Source: Oceanospirillaceae bacterium (lineage in GTDB: Bacteria > Pseudomonadota > Gammaproteobacteria > Pseudomonadales > Balneatricaceae). Taken from it: a stretch of DNA of 64,000 nucleotides. The notes beneath the pieces are model-generated. The model was not told the DNA's origin. It was given only the letters and a program-made list of their open reading frames with translations, and did not search any database. The stretch covers positions 1 through 64,000 of the forward strand of contig JABGSN010000063.1 of assembly GCA_018647765.1 (NCBI GenBank), given 5' to 3'. Position 1 is the first letter of the stretch. Every line of letters begins with the position of its first letter. This document shows positions 42,439-50,888 of this stretch, one piece after another. Made by a program: the position numbers and the translations under genes.

Positions 42439-43820
42439 AGCGTGTGAGTCACTAAACCTTGTTCGCGATAGTTAATGCAGTTGGTTTCTATTTGCTCAAT
42501 ATTGTACACATAATTGATCATCATGCCGGCGGATTCTTGTAGCCCTTTGGGGCTCATGTTGGCCATAAAGTTGAGTCGGCCCGCCATAGCACCGTTGCTA
42601 AGATGAAAATGCGCAACCGGGTCTAGGGCTGTACCACGAGCACTAAGCTCTTGGGTAATGTAGTGTTGGCCTAACGTCAGCAGTAACGATTTTACAAAAG
42701 CTTTATTGTCTGCGTTGTGGCTCCAGTCGCTGACTAATACCGCCTCTAGGTTAGTGGCAATTTGATGTTGATTGCAATAGTGATTGAGCGCATTTAATTG
42801 CTGGTCTGATAAGAGCTGCATCACTTTAGTAGGGTGTTTGTTAAGCCATTTACGCAGCCCAGGTATGGGCGATAAGGTGGCAAAATGTTGTAGCTGAGGG
42901 TGTTGTTTAACCAGCTCGGCAACCACATTTTTAATCAGGTAGTTACCAAAACTGATGCTGGCAAGGCCTTGTTGTGTGTTGGAAATTGAGTAGAAGATGG
43001 CGGTGTCCGCACTGTGGGTATCTTCGATGGGGGCTTCTTGATCTAGCAGTTGGTCAATGTTGGATGCCATACCCTGTACTAATGCCACTTCAATAAAGAT
43101 TAGCGGCTCATTCGGCATTTGTGGGTGGAAGAAACCAAAACAACGGCGGTCTGAGTCGAGTCTGTTACGTAAGTCATCCCAGCCAGCAATGGCGTGTACA
43201 GCTTCATATTGAATGAGTTTTTCCAATAATTCGGCCGGTGTGTCCTGCCATGTCATTTGTTTGAGTTCTAGAAAGCCTAAATCAAACCAGTCACCTAACA
43301 AGTCGCGTAGGTCTTCTTGTAATGGCTTGAGTGCCGGTTCATTTTTTTGTAGCTGGATTAAGTCGGCGCGCATATCGACTAAAAATTTGACGCCCTCAGG
43401 CAAGGCATTGAATAGTTTTAGTAACCTTAGGCGTGGTGAATTAAGGGCCTTTTTTAGGCCTTTAATATTAGGCTTAGACGTGTCCCATTGTGCCACAAGG
43501 TTATTGATGGCGGGGTAATCTACATCAAAATCGTTTGCTAGCAGCAGTAAGAAGTCTTGCTTACCTTGCGGGTTGAGGCGTAAGTAGAATCGCCCTAGGT
43601 CTGCTGCCGTATTACGCGCGGCCATTTCGCCACCAACGCCGTTAATGGCACTTTGCATTTGTTTGCCGACGTGGGCCAGTTGTGCATGATTAGGTGCACT
43701 TTGATCAGCAATGTATAATAAGTCACTGTTGTTGCTGAGGCTACTAGGTAACTTGTTCCAAAAACGCTTTAAGTGCCCCAAAGTGCGGTTCATTAAAGTG
43801 ACAGAGTGCGTGCTTGCCAT
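42435..43820 (-). CDS. Malonyl-CoA decarboxylase
   Basis: Converts malonyl-CoA to acetyl-CoA and CO2. 461 residues, matching the MLYCD/MatA family. The N-terminal helical domain (to ~180) includes RFYLRLNPQGKQDFLLLLANDFDVD. The catalytic domain has VHAIAGWDDLRNRLDSDRRCFGFFHPQMPNEPLIFIEVAL, YSISNTQQGLASISFGNYLIKNVV, LSPIPGLRKWL and the late FHLSNGA motif with the catalytic His. It is the last gene of a six-gene minus-strand run and may limit malonyl-CoA while beta-oxidation is active, or degrade imported malonate; no malonyl-CoA synthetase is adjacent. Confidence 0.94.
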   Translation of the reverse strand: MASTHSVTLMNRTLGHLKRFWNKLPSSLSNNSDLLYIADQSAPNHAQLAHVGKQMQSAINGVGGEMAARNTAADLGRFYLRLNPQGKQDFLLLLANDFDVDYPAINNLVAQWDTSKPNIKGLKKALNSPRLRLLKLFNALPEGVKFLVDMRADLIQLQKNEPALKPLQEDLRDLLGDWFDLGFLELKQMTWQDTPAELLEKLIQYEAVHAIAGWDDLRNRLDSDRRCFGFFHPQMPNEPLIFIEVALVQGMASNIDQLLDQEAPIEDTHSADTAIFYSISNTQQGLASISFGNYLIKNVVAELVKQHPQLQHFATLSPIPGLRKWLNKHPTKVMQLLSDQQLNALNHYCNQHQIATNLEAVLVSDWSHNADNKAFVKSLLLTLGQHYITQELSARGTALDPVAHFHLSNGAMAGRLNFMANMSPKGLQESAGMMINYVYNIEQIETNCINYREQGLVTHTL

Positions 43821-43838
43821 AACTTTCCCTGAGATTAT

Positions 43839-45071
43839 TTATGCCTTACTAGGCGTTAAAAAGTGCTGAGCGACTAAGGCTAATAATCCGAGCACAAGTC
43901 CCCAGAAGGCGCTACCTATACCCCACAAAGCCATACCAGATGCAGTGGTGACTAAGGTGACTACTGCAGGTATACGATGCGCTTCTTCTGCTAACGCAGT
44001 GCTCAGGCTGGCGGCAATGGTACCTAGCAGCGCAAGCCCAGCTATAGTGATTACTAACGCCGAGGGCAGGCTATTAAACAACCCAGTAAGGCTGCCAGCA
44101 AAGAGACCTGTGGCGACCAAAAAAAAACTGGCCCAAATGCTAGCGCGATAACATTGTTTAGGGTCTTTATCGACTTCTTTACCCATACAAATGGCCGCCA
44201 TAATGGCCGCTAGATTAAACGCAAAGCCCCCAAAAGGTGCCAGAATAACGCCGGTAATACCGGTCCAAGTAATGAGTGGTGCGGCAGGCGCTTGGTAACC
44301 ATGGCTACGTAAAATCACTAGACCTGGAACGTTTTGTGAGGTCATGGTAACAATAAACAATGGAATGGCTACACCAATAGCACTGGTAAGTGACCATTCT
44401 GGAGTGGTCCAAATTGGGGTGGTAAAAACTAAGCTAACGTCTTGCCAAATAATCAGGTCTTGAGTGCCCGCTAACACCATGCCTAGTATTAGCGTCACCA
44501 TTACGGCTAAGCGTGGCCAGATGATACGGCTAACGAAGTAGGCTAGAATCATGCCTAACACCAGCGCCATTTCCGATTCCAGTGCGATTAGCATATGCAT
44601 GGCAAAGGGCAGCAAAACGCCCGCTAACATGGCCGCAGCAATCGATTTAGGTAAGTAACTCATTAACCGATCAAACCAGCCCGATAGCCCGACCAAAGTA
44701 ATCAGTACAGAACAAAATACAAACCCCCCTATGGCCTCGGACATGGACACGCCAGACAAACTGGTGACTAGAATAGCTGCACCCGGCGTAGACCAAGCGG
44801 TAAGAATGGGTTGTTTATAAAACCATGATAAGCCTAGGGTCGAAAGCCCCATGCCAATACCTAAGGCCCAAAACCAGCTGCTTATTTGTGCATCGGTGGC
44901 GCCCACACTGTGGGCTGCCTGATAAATGATCGCCGCAGAACTGGTATAGCCTACTAAGGGTGCAATAAAACCCGCACTGATGTGGGCCGGGTTAAATAGC
45001 CTTTGTAGGGCCACTAAATTAGGCCAGGGCGAGTTGGTAGTGCCGCTTTTCGAATTCGATAGTATCGCCAC
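43839..45071 (-). CDS. BenE-family transporter
   Basis: Integral membrane protein of 410 residues with about eleven to twelve helices, matching the benzoate/H+ symporter BenE family. Hallmarks are AWSTPGAAIL near residue 90, MTSQNVPGLVILRSHGY and a Gly-rich APFGGFAFNLAAI segment. The long frame starts at GTG 45071, overlapping the S4 gene by 53 bp; an alternative GTG at 45014 would begin 4 bases past the S4 stop, though it has no clear ribosome site. The substrate may not be benzoate: no aromatic catabolic gene is present. Confidence 0.86.
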   Translation of the reverse strand: MAILSNSKSGTTNSPWPNLVALQRLFNPAHISAGFIAPLVGYTSSAAIIYQAAHSVGATDAQISSWFWALGIGMGLSTLGLSWFYKQPILTAWSTPGAAILVTSLSGVSMSEAIGGFVFCSVLITLVGLSGWFDRLMSYLPKSIAAAMLAGVLLPFAMHMLIALESEMALVLGMILAYFVSRIIWPRLAVMVTLILGMVLAGTQDLIIWQDVSLVFTTPIWTTPEWSLTSAIGVAIPLFIVTMTSQNVPGLVILRSHGYQAPAAPLITWTGITGVILAPFGGFAFNLAAIMAAICMGKEVDKDPKQCYRASIWASFFLVATGLFAGSLTGLFNSLPSALVITIAGLALLGTIAASLSTALAEEAHRIPAVVTLVTTASGMALWGIGSAFWGLVLGLLALVAQHFLTPSKA

Positions 45072-45231
45072 TAACCATTTTACGGCTCTTGCGGGTTTCC
45101 ACTTCGCCGTTGACCTTAACTAAGCCTTCCCCAATGCGAGTTTTGGCTTCGCCGCCACTGCCTACAATAGATTCGAATTTTAGGATTTTAAACAGTTCTA
45201 CGGGTTCGAAATTAATGGTAATAATGTGCAT
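45019..45231 (-). CDS. S4-domain RNA-binding protein (YbcJ-like)
   Basis: A 70-residue stand-alone S4 domain, as in E. coli YbcJ. The S4 motif spans ELFKILKFESIVGSGGEAKTRIGEGLVKVNGEVETRKSRKMVSGDTIEF. It probably binds structured RNA; the cellular target is unknown. It begins 15 bases after the metallo-hydrolase stop, and its 3' end overlaps the start of the BenE frame. Confidence 0.9.
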   Translation of the reverse strand: MHIITINFEPVELFKILKFESIVGSGGEAKTRIGEGLVKVNGEVETRKSRKMVSGDTIEFEKRHYQLALA

Positions 45232-45246
45232 AATTTTAAGTCTTAA

Positions 45247-46281
45247 TTAAATGGTTTGATACCAAACAGCACCTTGAGCATCGGCAGTGTTGCTTTGTAT
45301 TTTGTTTTGCTTAACAAGGTAATTTATGTGGGCTTGGGTTTCGCCTACAGCTAAGGTTAATACGTCGTCGTTTATTTCTCGACGAAATAATTGACTGAAT
45401 AAATCCACGTTGCGCTGTGGTTGAGCACAGGCATCAACCAGCTTAACGAGGGATTTTTTATGGCCATCAATGAGCCGCTGTAAACGTTGATGGGCACCAA
45501 AAAATACTTGGCCGTGGGATGGAAGTACCATCACGTCTGCCGGTAATTTCTGTTGCAACATGGCACAGGATTCTAACCATTCTTTAAGCGGGTCGGAGTC
45601 CGGTTCTGTAGGCCAAACACTAATGTTTGACGAAATGGTAGGCAACAACTGATCACCGGCAATAAATACGTTGAGGCTAGGGCAGTACAAACATACATGT
45701 TCTGGCGCATGGCCACGGCCCACTATAATTTGCCACTCGGCATCAGCCATGGTGACTGTATCCTTGTCCTGTAAGCGCAAGTAGTGATCAGGCATCGCAT
45801 AAATGCCTTTGCCATAACCACCAAATTTACTTTTGTAGGTTTTCAGTTGTTGCTCGCTTACACCGGCGCGGCAGTAAAAGTCGATAGCGGCTTGAGGTGC
45901 TTGTTTGCCCGTGTCGCTCATCAACACCCTACAGGTCATGTAATCGGTGCGAGACATTTGTAAGGTGAGATTCCAGCGTTCGCATAACCAACCCGCAAGA
46001 CCCACATGATCTGGGTGCAAGTGGGTAACAACAAGTTGAGTGACGGGTTTGCCTTTTAAATGCTGGTCAAATACTTGCTGCCAAAGTTGTTTGCAGGCTT
46101 TGGTGTTGATGCCGGTATCAACAATGGTCCAGCCGTGTTGGTCTTCTAATAACCACAAATTTATGTGATTTAACGAAAACGGTAGAGGCATACGCAGCCA
46201 ATACACACCAGCGGCCACAGCCAATGGTTCTCCCATTGCTGGGGCCTCACTTATAGGGAATTGCAGGGCATTACCGGTCAT
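45247..46281 (-). CDS. MBL-fold metallo-hydrolase
   Basis: A 344-residue metallo-beta-lactamase-fold protein. Metal ligands lie in VVTHLHPDHVGL (HxHxDH, about residues 86-91), VGRGHAPEHVCLYC (His), IAGDQLL (Asp) and LPSHGQVFFG (His). The C-terminal ~70 residues are helical. Similar proteins often occur with acyl-CoA genes and may act as thioesterases, but no specific activity can be assigned. It lies 80 bases after the fadJ-like gene; the gap contains two perfect hairpins. Confidence 0.88.
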   Translation of the reverse strand: MTGNALQFPISEAPAMGEPLAVAAGVYWLRMPLPFSLNHINLWLLEDQHGWTIVDTGINTKACKQLWQQVFDQHLKGKPVTQLVVTHLHPDHVGLAGWLCERWNLTLQMSRTDYMTCRVLMSDTGKQAPQAAIDFYCRAGVSEQQLKTYKSKFGGYGKGIYAMPDHYLRLQDKDTVTMADAEWQIIVGRGHAPEHVCLYCPSLNVFIAGDQLLPTISSNISVWPTEPDSDPLKEWLESCAMLQQKLPADVMVLPSHGQVFFGAHQRLQRLIDGHKKSLVKLVDACAQPQRNVDLFSQLFRREINDDVLTLAVGETQAHINYLVKQNKIQSNTADAQGAVWYQTI

Positions 46282-46299
46282 TTTATCGTCCTTGGTCTG

Positions 46300-46342
46300 T
46301 CAGCCATCAGGCTGAACTAAGTAGGCCATTTTATATGGCCTA
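46300..46342 (-). other. Two adjacent hairpins between fadJ-like and MBL genes
   Basis: TCAGCC-ATCA-GGCTGA (46300-46315) and TAGGCCAT-TTTAT-ATGGCCTA (46322-46342) are perfect inverted repeats in tandem. Neither is followed by a T-run on the minus strand, so they look like processing or stability elements rather than a terminator. Confidence 0.55.
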
Positions 46343-46361
46343 AGGCAGCGTGCAAAGGGCT

Positions 46362-48512
46362 TTAAGTAAAACTTTTACCTTGCTCTAGGTAGTCATAGGC
46401 TATTTGTGGCGCCTTGAAGCGTGGGCCGTAGGCTTGAGCCAGTTCATCACAGCGCTTTATGAACTTGCTTAGGCCATAGGTATTAACAAATTGGGCATAA
46501 CCGCCGGTCCACAAAGGGGCGCCTATCCCTAGAATAGAAGCCACGTTGGCATCGGCCACGTTAGTAAGCACGTTTTCTTCTAAACAACGCAGGGTTTCTA
46601 TTACCGGTCTAAATAACATACGGTCTTTAATGTCTTGGTGTGGCAGTGTTAACTCGGGGTTTAACCAATCTTGTAAACCACTCCAAATGGTTTTGTCACC
46701 TTGGTTATATGTATAAAAACCTTGTCCGTTTATGCGGCCTTGACGGTCGTGTTGGTCAACCAACTGACGCAGCATTGCCATGCCTTGTGGGGTGCTGTGT
46801 TGAGCTGGATCTTTGAGCCCCATACTCACTTGAGTATCATTGATCAGCAGTGGTAAACCCAACTTTAATTGATCTAGTAAGGTTAACATGCCCACTGGAA
46901 AACCAAGGGCTTTGCCTAAGTTGTCCACCAGTACCGGGTCATTACCTTCTGCCACTAACTGCAGGGCTTCATCCATCTTGGTGCCGATGGTTCTGGAGGT
47001 ATAAAACCCCAAAGCGTCATTAACTATAATAGGTAACTTATTGATTTGTTTGGCAAAGTCAAAAGATTTGGCCAAGCTAGTCTGGTCGGTCTTGGCGCCG
47101 CATATAATCTCTAACAAAGGCATCTTGTCTACCGGTGAGAAAAAGTGTAAACCGATAAAACTGGATTTGTGAGTAGCTTTCTGTGCCAATAAGCTCACTG
47201 GTAAGGTAGAGGTATTGGTACCCCAAAAACCGCCGTCTGCGAGCAACTGTTGATGTTGTTCTAGGACCCGGCCCTTTAACGCTTGGTCTTCGAACACGGC
47301 TTCAATAATCAGGTCGCACCCTTGTAGGTCTATAGCCTTGTCTGTCGGTTTAATGGCGTTTAATATGTGCTGCATGACACTAGGCTCCATACGGCCTTGA
47401 TCTACTTTTTTCTGCAGTAGTTTTTGGCTGTAGCTTTTGCCTCGCTCGGCAGTGCTGAGTTGCTCATCTTTAAGGTCGACTTGAATACCAACCAAGGCCG
47501 CAGCATAAGCAATACCCTGACCCATCATGCCGGCCCCAATAATGCCTAAACGTTGGATGTGATTGTGAGGCACGTGTTTAGGCCGCTGGTAGCCATTTTT
47601 AACCTGATTCATATTAAAAAACATGGCAGTGATAATGTTTTTTGCTTGGTTGCCAACCACTAGCTCAACAAATTTTCGGCTCTCTGTGGTTTGGGCGGTG
47701 TCAAAGTCCAAGCGTGCCGCTTCAACCATAACATCAAGTATTGCTTCTGGAGCGGGCAGCAGGCCTCGAGTTTGTTGTTGTATCTGGGCGGCGGCTACGG
47801 CAATTTTAGCGGCCATTTTGGGGTTGCTGGCGTTGCCCCCCGGTATTCTATGGCCCTTTGTGTCCCACGGTTGCAGCGTCGCTTGTGAATTGCCCACCTG
47901 ATCTAATAACCATTGCTTAGCCGCGTCGAGTAGTTCATCTTGTTGCGCAACGCAAGCATTGATTAAGCCCGCCTTTAAGGCTTTGTCAGGCGTTAGTTGC
48001 TGGCCTTTGGTAAGTAATGGTAGCGTCGCCTCTAAACCAAGCAGGTGGGTCATACGCACGGTGCCGCCACCGCCGGGCAGTAGGCCCAGTGAAGCTTCTG
48101 GCAAACCCAGCTTGACACTTTTGTGTTGCCAAGCAATACGATAATTACAGGCCAAACAAATTTCAAAACCACCACCCAGAGCGGAGCCATTGATTGCAGC
48201 GACTACAGGTACGGGCAGCTTTTCTAAGCGCCTAAAGTTGGCTTTCATGCCCTCTACTTGCGCTAATAGGTCTGGGGCTTGGTGTGGTTCTACAGATTTG
48301 AGCCAGTTGAGGTCGCCACCGGCAAAAAACGTGGTTTTAGCCGAGGCAATGATCACTCCAGTAAGTCCTGCCTGACGTTCTAAGCGGGCCACGGCCTCGG
48401 CTAGCAATGGCATAAACGTTTGGTTCATACAGTTTACTGGGCCGTCCATGTCCATAGTAATTGTTACGATGCCATGTGGGTCTTGTTGGTAATCAAAAGT
48501 CTGTGTGCTCAT
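46362..48512 (-). CDS. 3-hydroxyacyl-CoA dehydrogenase/enoyl-CoA hydratase (FadJ/FadB-like)
   Basis: Bifunctional beta-oxidation alpha subunit of 716 residues. ATG 48512 (MSTQTFDYQ) lies 4 bases after the thiolase stop with GAGAGG upstream; the longer frame is a chance extension. Residues ~1-190 are a hydratase domain with GSALGGGFEICLACNY and GLPEASLGLLPGGGG, including both catalytic Glu. From ~310 the NAD domain begins with IGIIGAGMMGQGIAYAAALVG, and GLHFFSPVDKMPLLEII carries the catalytic His. The two C-terminal 3HCDH domains follow. It should work in a complex with the thiolase encoded just before it. Confidence 0.93.
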   Translation of the reverse strand: MSTQTFDYQQDPHGIVTITMDMDGPVNCMNQTFMPLLAEAVARLERQAGLTGVIIASAKTTFFAGGDLNWLKSVEPHQAPDLLAQVEGMKANFRRLEKLPVPVVAAINGSALGGGFEICLACNYRIAWQHKSVKLGLPEASLGLLPGGGGTVRMTHLLGLEATLPLLTKGQQLTPDKALKAGLINACVAQQDELLDAAKQWLLDQVGNSQATLQPWDTKGHRIPGGNASNPKMAAKIAVAAAQIQQQTRGLLPAPEAILDVMVEAARLDFDTAQTTESRKFVELVVGNQAKNIITAMFFNMNQVKNGYQRPKHVPHNHIQRLGIIGAGMMGQGIAYAAALVGIQVDLKDEQLSTAERGKSYSQKLLQKKVDQGRMEPSVMQHILNAIKPTDKAIDLQGCDLIIEAVFEDQALKGRVLEQHQQLLADGGFWGTNTSTLPVSLLAQKATHKSSFIGLHFFSPVDKMPLLEIICGAKTDQTSLAKSFDFAKQINKLPIIVNDALGFYTSRTIGTKMDEALQLVAEGNDPVLVDNLGKALGFPVGMLTLLDQLKLGLPLLINDTQVSMGLKDPAQHSTPQGMAMLRQLVDQHDRQGRINGQGFYTYNQGDKTIWSGLQDWLNPELTLPHQDIKDRMLFRPVIETLRCLEENVLTNVADANVASILGIGAPLWTGGYAQFVNTYGLSKFIKRCDELAQAYGPRFKAPQIAYDYLEQGKSFT

Positions 48513-48516
48513 GGGT

Positions 48517-49725
48517 TTAACCTCTCTCAATAATGGTGGCAATACCCATGCCGCCACCGACACAAAGAGCAATGAGGCCACGCTTGGCGTCGCGGCGTTC
48601 AAGTTCGTCTAGTATGATGGACACTAAGCAGCCGCCAGTTGCCCCCAGAGGGTGACCCATGGCGATGGCGCCACCATTGACGTTAGTAATGGTGTCCTCA
48701 ATACCCAAATCTTGCATAAAGCGAAGCGCCACACTGGCGAAGGCTTCATTGATTTCCCATAGGTCTATGTCGTGGATGCTGAGGCCTGCTTTAGCGAGGC
48801 ACTTTTTGGCTGCGGGGCCAGGGCCTGTGAGCATAATGACTGGATCATTGGCCATCACTGCTGTAGCCGCAATGCGGCCACGAGGGGTGATGCCAAGTTT
48901 ATTGCCTATAGTTTGGTCGCCAATCAACACTGCGCTGGCGCCATCTACCACACCAGAAGAATTGCCCGCCGTGTGGCGGTGACTGATTTTTTCCAGCTGA
49001 GGATATTTGCGCAACGCCATGTCATCAAAGCCGTAATCACCAAGGGCGCTAAAAGCCGGTTTGAGGCCACCTAGGTCTACCAGAGTGGTGGCAGGCTTAA
49101 TAAAGTCGTCGCGCTGTAAAATGATGTTTCCTGTGGCGTCTTTAACGGCCATTACCGAGCCATCAAACCAGCCAGAATCCCGCGCGTGAGCGGCCCGTTG
49201 TTGGCTTTGTAAGGCAAAATGGTCAAGTTGATCGCGACTGTATCCCTCTAAGCTGGAAATTAAGTCGGCACCTATGCCTTGGGGCACAGACAGGTTGTTA
49301 GCAATGTATTCTGGGTCGGCGAGGAATGGTCCGCCATTACTGCCCATGGGTACACGGCTCATGCTTTCCACACCGCCTGCAACAATAAGCTGTTCCATAC
49401 CACTGGCGACTTTAGCGGCAGCGGTATTGACTGCTTCCAGTCCTGATGCGCAAAAGCGATCGAGTTGAAAACCAGGTACGGATTCGCTCCAGCCGGCGTG
49501 AATAACTGCGCTTTTGGCAATGTTAGAGCCCTGTTCGCCTACCGGTGTTACACAACCCATTAATACGTCGTCTACTTGCGCCGTGTCTAAGTCATGGCGT
49601 TGTTGTAAGTCGCCCAGCAGGCCGGCCAATAAATTGATGGGTTTGATGCCGTACAAGCTGCCAACACCGGCTTTACCACGGGAGCGAGGGGTGCGTATTG
49701 CATCGTATATATAGGCCAGTGACAT
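48517..49725 (-). CDS. Acetyl-CoA C-acyltransferase (thiolase)
   Basis: Last step of beta-oxidation: cleaves 3-ketoacyl-CoA to acetyl-CoA and a shortened acyl-CoA. 402 residues. The nucleophilic Cys is in DRFCASGLEAVN (about residue 92), His in NEAFASVALR / GHPLGATGG, and the second Cys in ALCVGGGMG. It is the first gene of the minus-strand run with fadJ-like, MBL, S4, BenE and malonyl-CoA decarboxylase. A biosynthetic acetyl-CoA acetyltransferase role cannot be excluded, but the partner gene favours degradation. Confidence 0.93.
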   Translation of the reverse strand: MSLAYIYDAIRTPRSRGKAGVGSLYGIKPINLLAGLLGDLQQRHDLDTAQVDDVLMGCVTPVGEQGSNIAKSAVIHAGWSESVPGFQLDRFCASGLEAVNTAAAKVASGMEQLIVAGGVESMSRVPMGSNGGPFLADPEYIANNLSVPQGIGADLISSLEGYSRDQLDHFALQSQQRAAHARDSGWFDGSVMAVKDATGNIILQRDDFIKPATTLVDLGGLKPAFSALGDYGFDDMALRKYPQLEKISHRHTAGNSSGVVDGASAVLIGDQTIGNKLGITPRGRIAATAVMANDPVIMLTGPGPAAKKCLAKAGLSIHDIDLWEINEAFASVALRFMQDLGIEDTITNVNGGAIAMGHPLGATGGCLVSIILDELERRDAKRGLIALCVGGGMGIATIIERG

Positions 49726-49745
49726 AATTATTTCCTAGTTTATTT

Positions 49746-49755
49746 CAAGCGCTTG
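49746..49755. promoter_or_regulatory. Inverted repeat upstream of thiolase operon
   Basis: CAAGCGCTTG is a perfect palindrome set in a TTTCAAGCGCTTGTGAA context, 21-30 bases before the thiolase start codon (minus strand), in the gap shared with srkA. Position and shape suggest an operator. It loosely resembles fatty-acid regulator sites of the PsrA type, but the match is not exact. Confidence 0.35.
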
Positions 49756-49882
49756 TGAACTCAATGTGTGGTCTTGCATAGGGGTTTGTCAAGTTGAGGT
49801 AGGTGGACTGCCTTGCGAGTTGCAAGATGACTCACCGGTCTTCATATATAATAGCGTCACCTGACCACCCTATACTGTAATT

Positions 49883-50872
49883 ATGACTATAGAAACTCAC
49901 CCTTTTGCTGTACTCACGCCCAGCTATATTATGGACGCCGTGGAGAGCCAAGGTTATCTGTGTGATGGCCGGATTTTGGCCCTTAATAGCTATGAAAATA
50001 GGGTCTATCAAGTAGGCCTAGAAGATCAGCCCACACCTGTGATCGCTAAATTTTACCGGCCAGATCGGTGGAGCGAAGCGCAAATATTAGAAGAACATGA
50101 GTTTAGTATCGCCCTTGAAGAATACGAATTGCCGGTCGTGCCGCCCTTGGTCAACCAACAAGGTAGCAGCCTTTCGACTTATGATTCGTTTAAGTTTGCC
50201 TTGTTCGAGCGCAAGGGTGGCCATGGCCCCGAATTAGATGATTTAGACAATTTGTATACCATGGGGCGACTCTTAGGCCGTATTCACGCCGTGGGGGCCA
50301 TTAAAGACTACCAGCATCGACCAGCAATTGATGCGGTTACTTTTGGTCATGATAGTGTGGCATTGATCAGTCAGCACTTTATTCCGCAAGAGTTAAAGGC
50401 GGCATATGACAGTCTTACTGCAGATCTGTTGCAACGAATTGATGTGGCTTTTGCGGCAACGCAGGGGGTTAACTACATTCGAGTGCATGGCGATTGTCAT
50501 GGCGGAAACCTATTGTGGCGTGATGATGCTCCTCATTTTGTAGACTTTGATGACTCACGTATGGCGCCTGCGGTGCAAGATATTTGGATGTTACTGTCAG
50601 GCGAGCGAGACCGTCAACGCGTGCAGTTGTCTGAAATCGTGGAAGGGTATAACGAATTTTATGACTTTAAGCCCCAAGAACTGGCATTAATGGAACCCTT
50701 AAGAACCCTGCGTATGATGTATTACGCGGCATGGTTAGCGCGTCGTTGGGAAGATCCTGCATTCCCGCACAGCTTTCCTTGGTTTAACACCGTGCGCTAT
50801 TGGGGCGAACACATACTGGAATTGCGGGAACAGTTGTTTGCTCTTAGTGAGCCCACTTTAGAGCTAATTTGA
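49883..50872 (+). CDS. srkA: Stress response kinase SrkA (YihE/RdoA)
   Basis: Ser/Thr kinase of the aminoglycoside-phosphotransferase-like fold, 329 residues, as in E. coli SrkA (328). LALNSYENRVYQVGLE forms the nucleotide loop, VIAKFYRPDRWS carries the Lys, and VHGDCHGGNLLWRDDAPHFVDFDDSRMAPAVQDIW has the catalytic Asp and metal Asp. The C-terminal YYAAWLARRWEDPAFPHSFPWFNT is diagnostic. It protects cells under stress by an unclear target. Divergent from the thiolase operon and 16 bases before the acyl-CoA dehydrogenase. Confidence 0.94.
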   Translation: MTIETHPFAVLTPSYIMDAVESQGYLCDGRILALNSYENRVYQVGLEDQPTPVIAKFYRPDRWSEAQILEEHEFSIALEEYELPVVPPLVNQQGSSLSTYDSFKFALFERKGGHGPELDDLDNLYTMGRLLGRIHAVGAIKDYQHRPAIDAVTFGHDSVALISQHFIPQELKAAYDSLTADLLQRIDVAFAATQGVNYIRVHGDCHGGNLLWRDDAPHFVDFDDSRMAPAVQDIWMLLSGERDRQRVQLSEIVEGYNEFYDFKPQELALMEPLRTLRMMYYAAWLARRWEDPAFPHSFPWFNTVRYWGEHILELREQLFALSEPTLELI

Positions 50873-50888
50873 TAAGGAGTTAAATTCA

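Noticed and set aside
46362-48602. Longer N-terminus for the FadJ-like protein from 48602
   Set aside because: It would overlap the thiolase gene by 86 bp; ATG 48512 has GAGAGG upstream and starts at the family N-terminus.
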